Assembly: GCF_024138125.1 (NCBI RefSeq)
Contig: NZ_CP099993.1
Location: 1,178,001-1,242,000, forward strand
DNA from: Halorussus salilacus
GTDB taxonomy: Archaea; Halobacteriota; Halobacteria; Halobacteriales; Haladaptataceae
Direction: 5' to 3'
Length of the DNA: 64,000 nucleotides
The position numbers and the translations under genes are program-made. How positions within the stretch are numbered: position 1 is the stretch's first letter; the number at the start of each line of letters is the position of its first letter. The notes under the pieces are model-generated. The model had not been told where the DNA came from. It saw only the letters and a list, made by a program, of their open reading frames with translations, and searched no databases. Positions 49,078 to 57,539 of the stretch are shown piece by piece.

Positions 49078-49632
49078 CTACCCTTCGATGTTCGGCGGGC
49101 GCTCCTGTCGAGCGAGCTGTCGCCGCCGCATGTAGTGGGCCATCGCCGAGAGCACGAACGCCGCGACGATGAGGACGCCCCAGATCTGGTCGGGTATCGC
49201 GGCGAACGGCGGGATTCCGAGGAGGTCGCCGATGACCAGAATCGCGCTCACGACCGCGAGCCCGAGGTAGTATCGAATCCACGGGAGGTCGTCCTGCGGT
49301 CTGAGGTACCCCTCCAGTTGGGCGGCGTTGTCCGACAGTTCGACCACGCCCCGGTTCTGGTTGTACTCGACGATGCCCGCGTCGGCGAGTTTCGGAAGAT
49401 GGGTCTGGTACAGCGAGGTGTAGACCGACTTTCGCTCGTTGGCCGACAGCCCCTCTACCGTCGTGTCGTTCTCCCACGCCGCGACCTGCTCGGCGAGCTC
49501 GCTCAGCTCGACCGGCCGCTCCTGTTGCTTGAGATAGTGCAACGTGTACCGGCGACGCCGGTTCTTGAGAACGTCGAAGATGAGATCTTCGGACAGTGTT
49601 TCTCGTTCAGGTGAATTATCAGCCGAGCTCAT
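49078..49632 (-). CDS. DUF7344-type winged-helix membrane regulator
   Basis: A 184-residue protein with an N-terminal winged helix and two C-terminal membrane helices. SEDLIFDVLKNRRRRYTLHY and ELAEQVAAWENDT, SVYTSLYQTHLPKLADAGIV form the DNA-binding domain of the haloarchaeal DUF7344 family; YYLGLAVVSAILVIGDLLG and IWGVLIVAAFVLSAMAHYM are the helices. A membrane-tethered regulator is implied. ATG 49632 was chosen over TTG 49650. It lies 33 nt before the geranylgeranyl reductase, perhaps a target. Confidence 0.87.
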   Translation of the reverse strand: MSSADNSPERETLSEDLIFDVLKNRRRRYTLHYLKQQERPVELSELAEQVAAWENDTTVEGLSANERKSVYTSLYQTHLPKLADAGIVEYNQNRGVVELSDNAAQLEGYLRPQDDLPWIRYYLGLAVVSAILVIGDLLGIPPFAAIPDQIWGVLIVAAFVLSAMAHYMRRRQLARQERPPNIEG

Positions 49633-49840
49633 GCTACCGAAGCCGCTCAATCGCTTGTTGCCCCGATGCCGCTGCCACCCATCGTAACACGGTACGCGAG
49701 TTTCACCCGGGCCACACTTTGTTATCCAGTACTTAGCCCGCCGTAAATATCAAGTAAGTTTTAATTCTGAGAGGTAATCGAGTGATTCCCGGAATTAATG
49801 CGACAATACGAAACTCATTCCGGAATTTCACCGACTATCT

Positions 49841-52795
49841 CTAGTCGTCGGTCGCCGGGGCAACCGTCCGGTCGGCCCGCGGGCCGTCGAGGTCCACGTC
49901 GGGGAGCAGGTCCCGGAGGTACCGTCCCGTGTGCGAGTCCTCGGTGCGAGCGACCTCCTCGGGCGTCCCCTCGGCGACGACCTCGCCGCCGTGCTCGCCG
50001 CCCTCGGGACCGAGGTCGATGACGTGGTCTGCGTTCTTCACGAGGTCGAGTTCGTGTTCGATGACGACCACGGTGTTGCCCTTGTCGGTGAGCCGCTGGA
50101 GCACCTCGATGAGCTTTCGCTCGTCGGCGCTGTGGAGCCCGGTGGTCGGCTCGTCGAGCAGGTAGAGGGTGTCGCCGGTGTCCTTCTTGCCGAGCTCCTC
50201 GGCGAGCTTGACGCGCTGGGCCTCCCCGCCCGAGAGCGTCGTGGAGGGCTGGCCGAGCTTCATGTAATCGAGGCCCACGTCCTTCAGCAGGCCGAGCCTG
50301 CGCGCGATGCGCTGGTCGTGCTCGAAGAAGTCGTAGGCCTCCTCGACCGACATGTCGAGCACGTCGGCGATGGTCGCGCCCTTGTAGGTCACGTCGAGGG
50401 TCTCGTCGTTGTAGCGCGCGCCGTCGCACTCCTCGCAGGGGACGTACACGTCCGAGAGGAAGTTCATCTCGATCTTGACGGTTCCCTGCCCGCCACACTC
50501 CTCGCAGCGGCCGCCCTTCACGTTGAACGAGAACCGGCCCTTCTCGTAGCCGCGCTGTCTGGCGAGCTTGGTCTCGGCGAACAGCTCGCGGATGTAGTCG
50601 AAGACGCCGGTGTAGGTCGCGGGGTTCGACCGCGGGGTCCGGCCGATGGGCGACTGGTCGATGAGCCGCACCTTCTCGACCAGTCCGGTGCCCTCGATGG
50701 CGTCGTGGTCGCCGGGGTCGACGCTGGTGTTGTCGTTCATCTCGCGGGCCAGCCCCTTGTACAGTATCTCGTGCATTAGGGTCGACTTACCCGACCCCGA
50801 GACGCCGGTAATCGCGGTGAACTGGCTCACGGGGATGTCGACGTCCACGTCCTCGAGGTTGTGCTGGCGCGCGCCCACGACGGTCAGGGCGTCGTCGCTG
50901 TCCCGGCGCTCGTCGGGCACGGGAATCTCCTCGCGCCCGGCGAGGTAGTCGCCCGTGATGGACTCCTCACACCGCGTTATCTCCTCGGTCGTGCCCTGGA
51001 TGACCACCTCACCGCCGCGCTTGCCCGGACCGGGACCCATGTCGATGACGTTGTCGGCCCGGCGCATCGTCTCCTCGTCGTGTTCGACCACGAGGAGGGT
51101 GTTCCCGAGGTCCCGAAGCTCTTCGAGGGTGTTCAGCAGGCGGTCGTTGTCGCGCTGGTGGAGCCCGATGGACGGTTCGTCGAGGACGTAGAGAACGCCA
51201 ACGAGGCCCGACCCGATCTGGGTCGCGAGTCGGATGCGCTGGCTCTCGCCGCCCGAGAGGGTCGAGGCCTCCCGGTCCAGCGTGAGGTACTCCAGTCCGA
51301 CCTCCTCCATGAAGCCCAGCCGCGCGCGTATCTCCTTGAGTATCTCCTCGGCGATCTTGGTCTCGCGCTCGTCGAGGGTCGCTTCCAGCCCCTCGAAGTG
51401 CTGCAGGGCGTCGCCGATGGACATCTCGTTGACCTCGGCGATGGAGGTACCGTCCACCAGCACCGACCGGCTCTGGTCGTTGAGCCGGGTGCCCTCACAG
51501 ACCGGGCACTCGGTGACCGCCATGTAGTCCTCGATGTGGTCGCGGGTGCTGTCCGAGTCGGTCTCGACGTACCGGCGTTCGAGGTTGGGGATGACGCCCT
51601 CGAATCGCTCGTCCTTCTCGCGGACGCCGTTCCGGGTCCGCCACTCGAAGTGGACCACGCCGTCGGTCCCCCAGACGAACGCTTCCTGCACGTCCTCGGG
51701 GAGGTCCTCGAAGGGGGTCTCGACGCTCACGCCGAAGTGGTCGGCGACGTTGTCGAGCTGTCGGCGGTAGTAGGTCCGGTTGTAGCTCCACGGCTCGAAG
51801 ACGTTCTTGAGCTTCTTCGAGGGGTCCTGGACCACGAGGTCCTCGTCGACCTCCTTGGTCTCGCCGATGCCCTCACACTCGGGACACGCGCCGTGCGGGC
51901 TGTTGAACGAGAAGCTCCGGGTCTCTATCTCCCGGAAGTCGATGCCACACTGGGTGCACGCGAGGTCCTCGGAGAACTCCACGACGAGGCGGTCGTCCTC
52001 GCCGTCGTCCGCTAAATCGCCGGTCGACCGGGCCGCGGCCCCGCCGATGGCGTCGGCGGCCTCGGCGGGCGGGTCCGGCAGGACGACCTTCAGCACGCCG
52101 TCGGCTTCGTCGAGGGCGGTCTCGACGCTGTCGGTAATCCTGCTCCGGGCCTCCTCGCTGACCTTCACGCGGTCGACGATAACGTCGACGTCGTGGTCGT
52201 AGTTTTTGTCGAGGTCCGGCCGATTCGTCGTGAGGTCGAACTCCTCGCCGTCGACCTCGACGCGAGCGTACCCCTCCGAAACGAGGTCGTCGAACAGGTC
52301 CTCGAACGCCCCCTTCTGGTCGCGGACCACGGGCGCGGCGATCTTCGCCCTCGTCCCCTCGGGGAGGTCGAGCACGCGCCGGACCATGTTCTGGGCGCTC
52401 TGCTCGCCGACCTCCTGACCGCACTCGGGACAGTGGGGCGTCCCGATGCGGGCGTACAGCAGGCGAAAGTAGTCGTGGAGTTCGGTGACGGTCCCCACGG
52501 TAGAGCGCGGGTTGTTGGCCGCGTTCTTCTGGTCGATGGAGATGGCGGGCGACAGCCCCTCGACGTTCTCGACCTGCGGCTTGTCCATCTGCCCGAGGAA
52601 GTTGCGGGCGTACGCCGACAGGCTCTCGATGTACCGGCGCTGGCCCTCGGCGTACACCGTCTCGAAGGCGAGCGAGGACTTCCCCGACCCCGACAGTCCC
52701 GTCACCACGTTGAACTTCTCGCGCGGAATGGAGACGTCGAGGTCCTTGAGGTTGTGCTCCTCGGCCCCCCGGACGTCGATGTAGTCCTTGCTCAT
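49841..52795 (-). CDS. uvrA: Excinuclease ABC subunit A
   Basis: A 984-residue ABC-type DNA damage sensor for nucleotide excision repair. Walker A sites [20 protein letters not shown] and [15 protein letters not shown], signature motifs [12 protein letters not shown] and [12 protein letters not shown], and Walker [13 protein letters not shown] and [12 protein letters not shown] are complete. Zinc modules include CPECG near residue 115, CTQCG ... CPECEG near 320, CPVCEG and CEECGGQG ... CEECDGAR. Length is normal. ATG 52795 begins the family-conserved [19 protein letters not shown]. The uvrB and uvrC genes are not in the window. Confidence 0.98.
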   Translation of the reverse strand: MSKDYIDVRGAEEHNLKDLDVSIPREKFNVVTGLSGSGKSSLAFETVYAEGQRRYIESLSAYARNFLGQMDKPQVENVEGLSPAISIDQKNAANNPRSTVGTVTELHDYFRLLYARIGTPHCPECGQEVGEQSAQNMVRRVLDLPEGTRAKIAAPVVRDQKGAFEDLFDDLVSEGYARVEVDGEEFDLTTNRPDLDKNYDHDVDVIVDRVKVSEEARSRITDSVETALDEADGVLKVVLPDPPAEAADAIGGAAARSTGDLADDGEDDRLVVEFSEDLACTQCGIDFREIETRSFSFNSPHGACPECEGIGETKEVDEDLVVQDPSKKLKNVFEPWSYNRTYYRRQLDNVADHFGVSVETPFEDLPEDVQEAFVWGTDGVVHFEWRTRNGVREKDERFEGVIPNLERRYVETDSDSTRDHIEDYMAVTECPVCEGTRLNDQSRSVLVDGTSIAEVNEMSIGDALQHFEGLEATLDERETKIAEEILKEIRARLGFMEEVGLEYLTLDREASTLSGGESQRIRLATQIGSGLVGVLYVLDEPSIGLHQRDNDRLLNTLEELRDLGNTLLVVEHDEETMRRADNVIDMGPGPGKRGGEVVIQGTTEEITRCEESITGDYLAGREEIPVPDERRDSDDALTVVGARQHNLEDVDVDIPVSQFTAITGVSGSGKSTLMHEILYKGLAREMNDNTSVDPGDHDAIEGTGLVEKVRLIDQSPIGRTPRSNPATYTGVFDYIRELFAETKLARQRGYEKGRFSFNVKGGRCEECGGQGTVKIEMNFLSDVYVPCEECDGARYNDETLDVTYKGATIADVLDMSVEEAYDFFEHDQRIARRLGLLKDVGLDYMKLGQPSTTLSGGEAQRVKLAEELGKKDTGDTLYLLDEPTTGLHSADERKLIEVLQRLTDKGNTVVVIEHELDLVKNADHVIDLGPEGGEHGGEVVAEGTPEEVARTEDSHTGRYLRDLLPDVDLDGPRADRTVAPATDD

Positions 52796-52868
52796 TCGGG
52801 TGCGCGTAGGGACTTGGGGTGTGAAACGCTGTCGGTTCGGACCGATACCGGCGTGAAAGTGGTCGCGT

Positions 52869-52908
52869 GACGGGGCGCTCGCGGTCGGAAGACCGCGAGC
52901 GCCCCGTC
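52869..52908. repeat. 18-bp perfect hairpin with GGAA loop upstream of uvrA
   Basis: Arms 52869-52886 (GACGGGGCGCTCGCGGTC) and 52891-52908 around GGAA, between the divergent uvrA and AI-2E-family genes, ~75 bp from the uvrA start. A GNRA-type loop would be very stable in RNA. Confidence 0.75.
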
Positions 52909-52939
52909 GCTTTTCCCCACAGTCGACGTACACGTCGCC

Positions 52940-53938
52940 ATGGACTCCGAGCGGGCGTTCGTGGCCGCACTGGTGGGACTCGCGCTCGCCGTCTCCGCGC
53001 TCGTCGTGCGACCGTTCTTCACCTTCGTCGCGCTCGCGGCGTTCCTGGCGTACGCCCTGTTCCCGCTCCAGCGGTGGCTCGCCCCGCGCCTCGAATCCCG
53101 GCTCGGACCGCGACTGGGTCGGCGGGTCTCGGCGCTGGTCCTGATGGTCGTCGCCGCGGTCCTGTTCGTGCTCCCGTTCGTCCTGCTGGTCCAGGTGGTC
53201 GTCAGGCAGGCGCTCGCGGTGGCCGAGGCCGTCCAGTCGGGCGCGGTGGACCTCGGCGTCCTCCGGGACCTCGTCGGGCCGGGCGTCGAGCGGACCCTCG
53301 CGGAGTTCGCACGCGCCGCTGCGGGTCGGATCGCCGAGGAGACGCCCGGGCTGCTCGGCGGCGCGTCGAACGTCGCGGTCGGGGTCACGGTGTTCGGCTT
53401 CGCGCTCTACTCACTGCTGGTCGGGGGCGAATCGGTCGTGGCGTGGCTCCGCGAGGTGACGCCGCTTCCCCGGCGCGTCGAGGACGAACTCCTCGCCGAA
53501 CTCGACCGGCTCACCTACGCGGTACTGGTCACGCAGGGGCTCATCGCGGTCGTGCAGGCCGTCCTGACCGGGGCGGCGCTGCTCGTCCTGGGGTTCTCGA
53601 ACGTCCTGTTCTGGACGGTCCTCGCGGTGGTGTTCGGGCTCCTGCCGTTCGTCGGGTCGATGTTCATCTGGCTCCCGGCGGCGGTCTTCCTGCTCGCCAC
53701 CGGCGACCTCCTCGGAGGCGCGGCCCTGCTCGTCTACGGCTTCGGTCTCGTCAACCTCACGGATAACTACCTCCGGCCGGTCGTCGGCGGCCGGAGCGCG
53801 AACCTCGACCCCACCGTCCTCGTGGTCGGCATCTTCGGCGGTCTCGCGGCCTTCGGCTTCGCGGGCATCTTCGTCGGTCCCATCGTCCTCGGGTTCACCA
53901 GGTCGCTGGTCGACGTGGCGGCCCGCGAGTACGCGTGA
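52940..53938 (+). CDS. AI-2E/YdiK-family permease
   Basis: A 332-residue membrane protein with the AI-2E transporter (DUF20) pattern: paired N-terminal helices FVAALVGLALAVSALVVRPF, FVALAAFLAYALFPLQRWLA, a helical periplasm-facing middle, and the conserved C-terminal block with FGLLPFVGSMFIWLPAAVF, GLVNLTDNYLRPVVGGRSAN, and GFAGIFVGPIVLGFTRSL. Members export varied small solutes or ions; autoinducer transport is not implied for archaea. It is divergent from uvrA with an 18-bp hairpin between. Confidence 0.92.
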   Translation: MDSERAFVAALVGLALAVSALVVRPFFTFVALAAFLAYALFPLQRWLAPRLESRLGPRLGRRVSALVLMVVAAVLFVLPFVLLVQVVVRQALAVAEAVQSGAVDLGVLRDLVGPGVERTLAEFARAAAGRIAEETPGLLGGASNVAVGVTVFGFALYSLLVGGESVVAWLREVTPLPRRVEDELLAELDRLTYAVLVTQGLIAVVQAVLTGAALLVLGFSNVLFWTVLAVVFGLLPFVGSMFIWLPAAVFLLATGDLLGGAALLVYGFGLVNLTDNYLRPVVGGRSANLDPTVLVVGIFGGLAAFGFAGIFVGPIVLGFTRSLVDVAAREYA

Positions 53939-53953
53939 GGGTCCCCGGCGGAA

Positions 53954-55081
53954 CTAGTAGGTCGGAATCCGGGCCGACCGGTCGCTACCCTCGACGAACG
54001 GGAGGTCGACCAGCGAGGCGAGGGTCTCCTCGCCGTCGACTCGGACCGTCATCACCGGCGCGTCGTCGGCGGTCCCCACCGACGAGTCGAGCAACGCGAA
54101 CGCGACGGGTTCGCCCCGGGAGGGGCTCTCGACCGCGCGGGTCACCTCGCCGACCGACTCGTCGCCCACGAAGACGGCCGCGCCCGAGTCCGGACGCTCG
54201 TTGGTCCGAAGCCCCGCGAGACGCTGGCTGGGCTGGCCGCGGTTCTCCACGCGCGAGACGACCTCCTGACCCACGAAACACCCCTTCTCGAAGTCGACCG
54301 CGTTCCGGAGGCCAAGGACGTTCGGGATGCGGCCCGCCAACTCGGTCTCGAACAGGGGCGTCCCGGCTTCGAGGGTGAGCGACTCCCACGTCCGGCGGCC
54401 GAACGGCGCGGCGTTCAGCCCGCGGTTCAGCAGGGTGTCGTAGACGAGTTCGGCGTTCGGGAACTCCTCGCCGGTCTCGTTGACCGTCGTCCCGGTGGTA
54501 CAGACCACCTCGTAGCCCTCCTCGCCGGTCGGCGCGTCGGTCCGGATCACGGTGACCCCGACCTCGGCGATGCGCCCCCGGACGAACGAGAGGCGGTCCT
54601 CGGGAGTGCCCGCGCCGTTGAGGACGCTGGCCAGCTTCTCGGTCGCCTTCGGGCCGTGGACGCCGAACACCGCGAAGTCGTCGCTCGCGACCGATATCTC
54701 CACGTCCTGAATGAACACCTTCTCGCGCCACTCCTCGGCCAGCGGTCCGGCCTCGCCCGGCGGGACGAACAGCAACAGGCGGTCGCCCGCGTCGTAGACG
54801 TACATGTCCAGCTCGACGCCGCCCTGCGGGTCGAGCAGGAGGGCGTAGACCCCCTCGCCGTCCTCGCTCGGGACGCGGTTCGACACGACGTTGTCGACGT
54901 ACTCGACGCGGTCCTCCCCCTCGACGACGACCACGCCGTAGGGCATCTCGGTGACGCCGACCACGTTCCGGACCGCGCGGTGGGCCCGGTCGGGGCGGCC
55001 GTAGTGGGCCGGGACTCGGCGACCCCCGACCTCGACGAACTCCGCGCCGAGGTCCGTCTGGTGGTCCTCGATGACTGTCAT
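53954..55081 (-). CDS. YgfZ/GcvT-like folate-binding protein
   Basis: A 375-residue protein of the aminomethyltransferase fold. The YgfZ signature is KGCFVGQEVVSRVENRGQPS (near residue 270) with its conserved Cys; earlier blocks are DYVDNVVSNRVPSEDG-like (VEYVDNVVSNRVP), VYALLLDPQGGVELDMYVYD and FAVFGVHGPKATEKL. YgfZ-type proteins support iron-sulfur enzyme maturation using tetrahydrofolate; GcvT proper would show glycine-cleavage partners, which are absent here. Convergent with the AI-2E-type gene. Confidence 0.9.
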   Translation of the reverse strand: MTVIEDHQTDLGAEFVEVGGRRVPAHYGRPDRAHRAVRNVVGVTEMPYGVVVVEGEDRVEYVDNVVSNRVPSEDGEGVYALLLDPQGGVELDMYVYDAGDRLLLFVPPGEAGPLAEEWREKVFIQDVEISVASDDFAVFGVHGPKATEKLASVLNGAGTPEDRLSFVRGRIAEVGVTVIRTDAPTGEEGYEVVCTTGTTVNETGEEFPNAELVYDTLLNRGLNAAPFGRRTWESLTLEAGTPLFETELAGRIPNVLGLRNAVDFEKGCFVGQEVVSRVENRGQPSQRLAGLRTNERPDSGAAVFVGDESVGEVTRAVESPSRGEPVAFALLDSSVGTADDAPVMTVRVDGEETLASLVDLPFVEGSDRSARIPTY

Positions 55082-55319
55082 ACCGTGGGATTGGGGCGCG
55101 AGCGGGATTAAAGGGACGGAATCGGGTGGCTGGTGGACGAGGTGAAGTGTTTCATCGGGGGTTTCGATGATGGATTGACCACTCGGCGCGTGCTGGCGCG
55201 GTCGGCGGGAGCGAAGCGACCGACTGCTCGGCGGACGCGGTTTGTCCGCCGGTGCCCGGCGGTGTTGGGCCGCGCCGACACGCGCGAGGGACGAGCATCG
55301 CAGGCCGAAGGCCGAGAAG

Positions 55320-55495
55320 CGCAGGAGGCTGGGGAGGTTCGAGGCCCGCGGTTGCGGTGGGGTCGGGCGGGACTGAAAGGGGCCGCCCGCTCGCGTTTAT
55401 GTAGTCGCCTCAGCGACCCCTATCGCGGGCCGGGCTGTGCGGAGAGGCCCGCGATATGTCGCTGAGCGACCGCGAGCGGGCGGGGGCTTTCTGGC
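55320..55495 (+). ncRNA. Conserved structured element, copy B (candidate ncRNA)
   Basis: Order on the plus strand: GGCTGGGGAGGTTCGAGGCC, CGCGGTTGCGGTGG, GGGACTGAAAGG, outer stem 55383-55395 with 55471-55483 (13 bp perfect), TTTATGTA, GTCGCCTCAGCGAC (55404-55417) pairing with GTCGCTGAGCGAC (55458-55470), inner stem 55422-55431 with 55446-55455 (10 bp perfect), loop with CTGTGCGGAGA, then GGGGGCTTTCTGG. Against copy A the stems differ in several pairs that stay complementary while the loops match. TTTATGTA could also be a TATA box. Function unknown. Confidence 0.55.
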
Positions 55496-55665
55496 GGTTC
55501 GTCGCCATGTCTTCTGGGAGGGTGCGTAGCGAGCGGGCGGGGGCTTTCTGGCTGTTCGTCGTTCCGTGTGCTCCAACGGTTCGTAGCGAGCGACCGGTGG
55601 CTTTCCGGGACGACACCACTCAGAGTTCTCCGACTCGTCGCGAGCGGGCGGGGGCTTTCCGGAAT
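55475..55665 (+). repeat. Degenerate repeats of the element-B tail
   Basis: Four copies of a unit built on GCGAGCGGGCGGGGGCTTTC at about 55470, 55526, 55580 and 55640, each followed by TGG or CGG and a variable ~35-bp stretch. The third has GACCGGTGG instead of GGGCGGGGG. They look like tandem duplications of the last part of element B. Confidence 0.6.
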
Positions 55666-55733
55666 TTCTCCGTCTCTCTCGTCACGAAACCGAGTAGCTC
55701 GCCGAAGACAGCAACCACGACCGAGTTCTCGTT

Positions 55734-56033
55734 TCAAAGCGGGAGTCGTTCGATGATGCGGTCGACGAGCGACGGCTCGTCGCCCGCCTCCTCGTCGGGG
55801 TCCGGAATCACGCGCTCGTCGGGCGTGATGAGCGTGCGCTGGTCGCCGGTGTTGGCGTCGATGAGACCGTCCTCCTTGAGGTTGGCGAGCGCGGTTTCGA
55901 GTTCGTCGATGTCGACATCGACGTGCGACCGGAGTTCGAACACCGTCATCCCCTCCTCGTTCCGGTCGACGAGGGCGTCCAGAACCGCAACCTCGACCGA
56001 CTCGCGGTTCCGGTACTCCCGCTTTGCCTTCAT
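55734..56033 (-). CDS. DUF6432-type winged-helix protein
   Basis: A 99-residue protein with one winged-helix domain: MKAKREYRNRESVEVAVLDA, LVDRNEEGMTVFELRSHVDV, IDELETALANLKEDGLIDAN, then a wing RTLITPDERVIP and an acidic tail ending in a helix (LVDRIIERLPL). It matches the haloarchaeal DUF6432 family as I recall. Likely DNA binding; targets unknown. Its start is 87 nt from the divergent PUA-domain gene. Confidence 0.88.
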   Translation of the reverse strand: MKAKREYRNRESVEVAVLDALVDRNEEGMTVFELRSHVDVDIDELETALANLKEDGLIDANTGDQRTLITPDERVIPDPDEEAGDEPSLVDRIIERLPL

Positions 56034-56119
56034 GGGTGGACGTATGACCGGTGGGTTCTTACACTTATCCCCGTCTCGAAGGCGGGGGTATTAAGCCGCG
56101 AAGCGACGGAGGGTCGGGT

Positions 56120-56599
56120 ATGAAGGTCAAGTCCCGCCACCACCTCAGGAGCGACGAGGTGAGCGACGTCGAGGACCGACTGGCCGAGAGCCTCGGCGTC
56201 GACCTCGACGCCGACACCTACGAACTCGTGGAGTTGGAGGACTCGGCGTTCGACCTCGTGCTGGTCGACGGCGAGCCAGCCGTCCTCTACTACGACGACG
56301 AACCCTTCCTGACCGTCCGCGGCGCGAACGAGTACCCGCCCGAGACGCACGTCGTCACCGTCGACGCGGGCGCGGTGTCGTTCGTCAGCGACGGCGCAGA
56401 CGTGATGCGGCCCGGCATCGTCGAGGCCGACGACGACATCGAGTCGGGCGACCTCGTCGCCATCGCCGAGGAGTCCCACGGCAAGGTGCTCGCGGTGGGG
56501 CGCGCGAAGACCGGCGGCGACGACATGGTTGGCGACTCGGGGAAGGTCGTCGAGTCGGTCCACTACGTCGGCGACGAACTCTACGAGTTCGACGTCTGA
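56120..56599 (+). CDS. PUA-domain RNA-binding protein (MCT-1/Tma20-like)
   Basis: A 159-residue cytoplasmic protein. The N-terminal DUF1947-like part (VKSRHHLRSDEVSDVEDRLA, then GVDLDADTYELVELEDSAFD) is followed by a PUA domain (HVVTVDAGAVSFVSDGADVM, RPGIVEADDDIESGDLVAIA and GKVLAVGRAKTGGDDM). This is the layout of the archaeal relatives of MCT-1/Tma20, linked in eukaryotes to tRNA and ribosome recycling. GGTATTAAGCC upstream of ATG 56120 serves as promoter. Confidence 0.9.
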   Translation: MKVKSRHHLRSDEVSDVEDRLAESLGVDLDADTYELVELEDSAFDLVLVDGEPAVLYYDDEPFLTVRGANEYPPETHVVTVDAGAVSFVSDGADVMRPGIVEADDDIESGDLVAIAEESHGKVLAVGRAKTGGDDMVGDSGKVVESVHYVGDELYEFDV

Positions 56600-56618
56600 G
56601 TCTCCGTTTTCGTCCCGC

Positions 56619-56682
56619 CACAGCACCGCCCTAGCACAGCATTGCCCCAGCACAGCATCGCCCCGCCACAGCACCGTCGCGC
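56619..56682 (+). repeat. Four tandem 16-bp CACAGCA repeats
   Basis: Four units of 16 bp starting CACAGCACCG, CACAGCATTG, CACAGCATCG and CACAGCACCG, just past the PUA-domain gene and before the DUF1028 stop. The same ACAGCAC word appears near 6.6, 35.9 and 40.8 kb. Confidence 0.75.
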
Positions 56683-56683
56683 C

Positions 56684-57436
56684 CTACTCCGCGTCCATCT
56701 CGTCGTCCCCGTCGGTCTCCTCGTAGCGCTCGACCGCCATCTCGAACCCCTCCTTCGCGAGTTCGTAGGTCTCCCGGAGGTCGGCGATGGGCGTCTCGGT
56801 GGCGTCGACCCGGAGGTCGTCGTAGTACGGTTCCATCTCGCGGTGCTCGGTGGTCTCGACGAGCAGCGCCGCGCTCTGGACGTGGAGGTCCTCGCGCTTG
56901 TCGCCGCCCTCGGCGTGGCCCGCTTCGAGCGCGTCGACGAGTCGCTCGGCGAGCGGGGCGTCCGAATCGCGCGAGTCCCGGTAGGCCTCGGCGGTCGCCT
57001 CGATCACGGACTCGCCGGTCAGTAGGTTCCCCGCGACGGTGAAGCCCTCGCCCTCAACGTGCCCGTACCAGTCCTTGCACTCCTCGCCCGAGAACGCGAA
57101 GGTGCCCTCGGCGTCGACGCCGTGGAGCTGGCGCTGGGGCGCACCGTCGTCGGCGTTGAGCAGGGACTGGAGGGCGTCCTCGACCGCGAGGCCGTCGTCG
57201 AGGTACGCGACGCCCTTCCGGCCGAGTTCGACGTTGACCAGACTCTGGGTTGCGACCGCGCCGGAGTCGCTGGCGAACGGACAGAGCGTCCCGACCGCCG
57301 GGAGTCGGGTCGTCACCGCGACGCCGAACCGCAGGTGGTCGTCGCCCTCGTCGTCTCGCGGCGTCGCCGCTCGACCGTCCGAGGCGGTCGCCTCGCGCGC
57401 TTCGTACTCCTCGCGAACGCAGATGCTGAAGGTCAC
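56684..57436 (-). CDS. DUF1028 Ntn-hydrolase-like protein
   Basis: A 250-residue protein of the DUF1028 family, which has the Ntn-hydrolase fold. Family blocks: VTFSICVREEYE, FGVAVTTRLPAVGTLCPFAS, GAVATQSLVNVELGRKGVAY, YGHVEGEGFTVAGNLLTGES and ADKREDLHVQSAALLV-like (GGDKREDLHVQSAALLV). GTG 57436 was chosen since the family starts with [MV]TFSI and a TTTTTT box lies 28 nt upstream. The expected activity is amide hydrolysis but none is proven. Confidence 0.88.
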   Translation of the reverse strand: MTFSICVREEYEAREATASDGRAATPRDDEGDDHLRFGVAVTTRLPAVGTLCPFASDSGAVATQSLVNVELGRKGVAYLDDGLAVEDALQSLLNADDGAPQRQLHGVDAEGTFAFSGEECKDWYGHVEGEGFTVAGNLLTGESVIEATAEAYRDSRDSDAPLAERLVDALEAGHAEGGDKREDLHVQSAALLVETTEHREMEPYYDDLRVDATETPIADLRETYELAKEGFEMAVERYEETDGDDEMDAE

Positions 57437-57539
57437 GCTCGAATCGAAGACGCGCCGCGCCAAAAAAGTCAGTCTGGCGGCGATTCGGTCGGTCCCGGCG
57501 AGTCGGAGTCCGGGAGCGACGCGCGGGTCGACCCCGCGT

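Larger units (their letters stand above)
55082..55733. other. Spacer with structured element B and decayed repeats
   Basis: A 652-bp gap without a credible gene. 55082-55319 is GC-rich with words like GCGAAGCGACCG and CGCGAGGGACGAGC but no clear structure. 55320-55495 is the structured element B. 55475-55665 holds four degenerate copies of a unit with GAGCGGGCGGGGGCTTTC, spaced about 55-60 bp. The remaining ~70 bp (55666-55733) lead to the stop of the DUF6432-type gene. The open frame 55133-55465 is compositional. Confidence 0.6.

Noticed and set aside
55133-55465. 110-residue plus-strand ORF
   Set aside because: It runs into structured element B and has Arg/Gly/Ala composition expected from GC-rich non-coding sequence.
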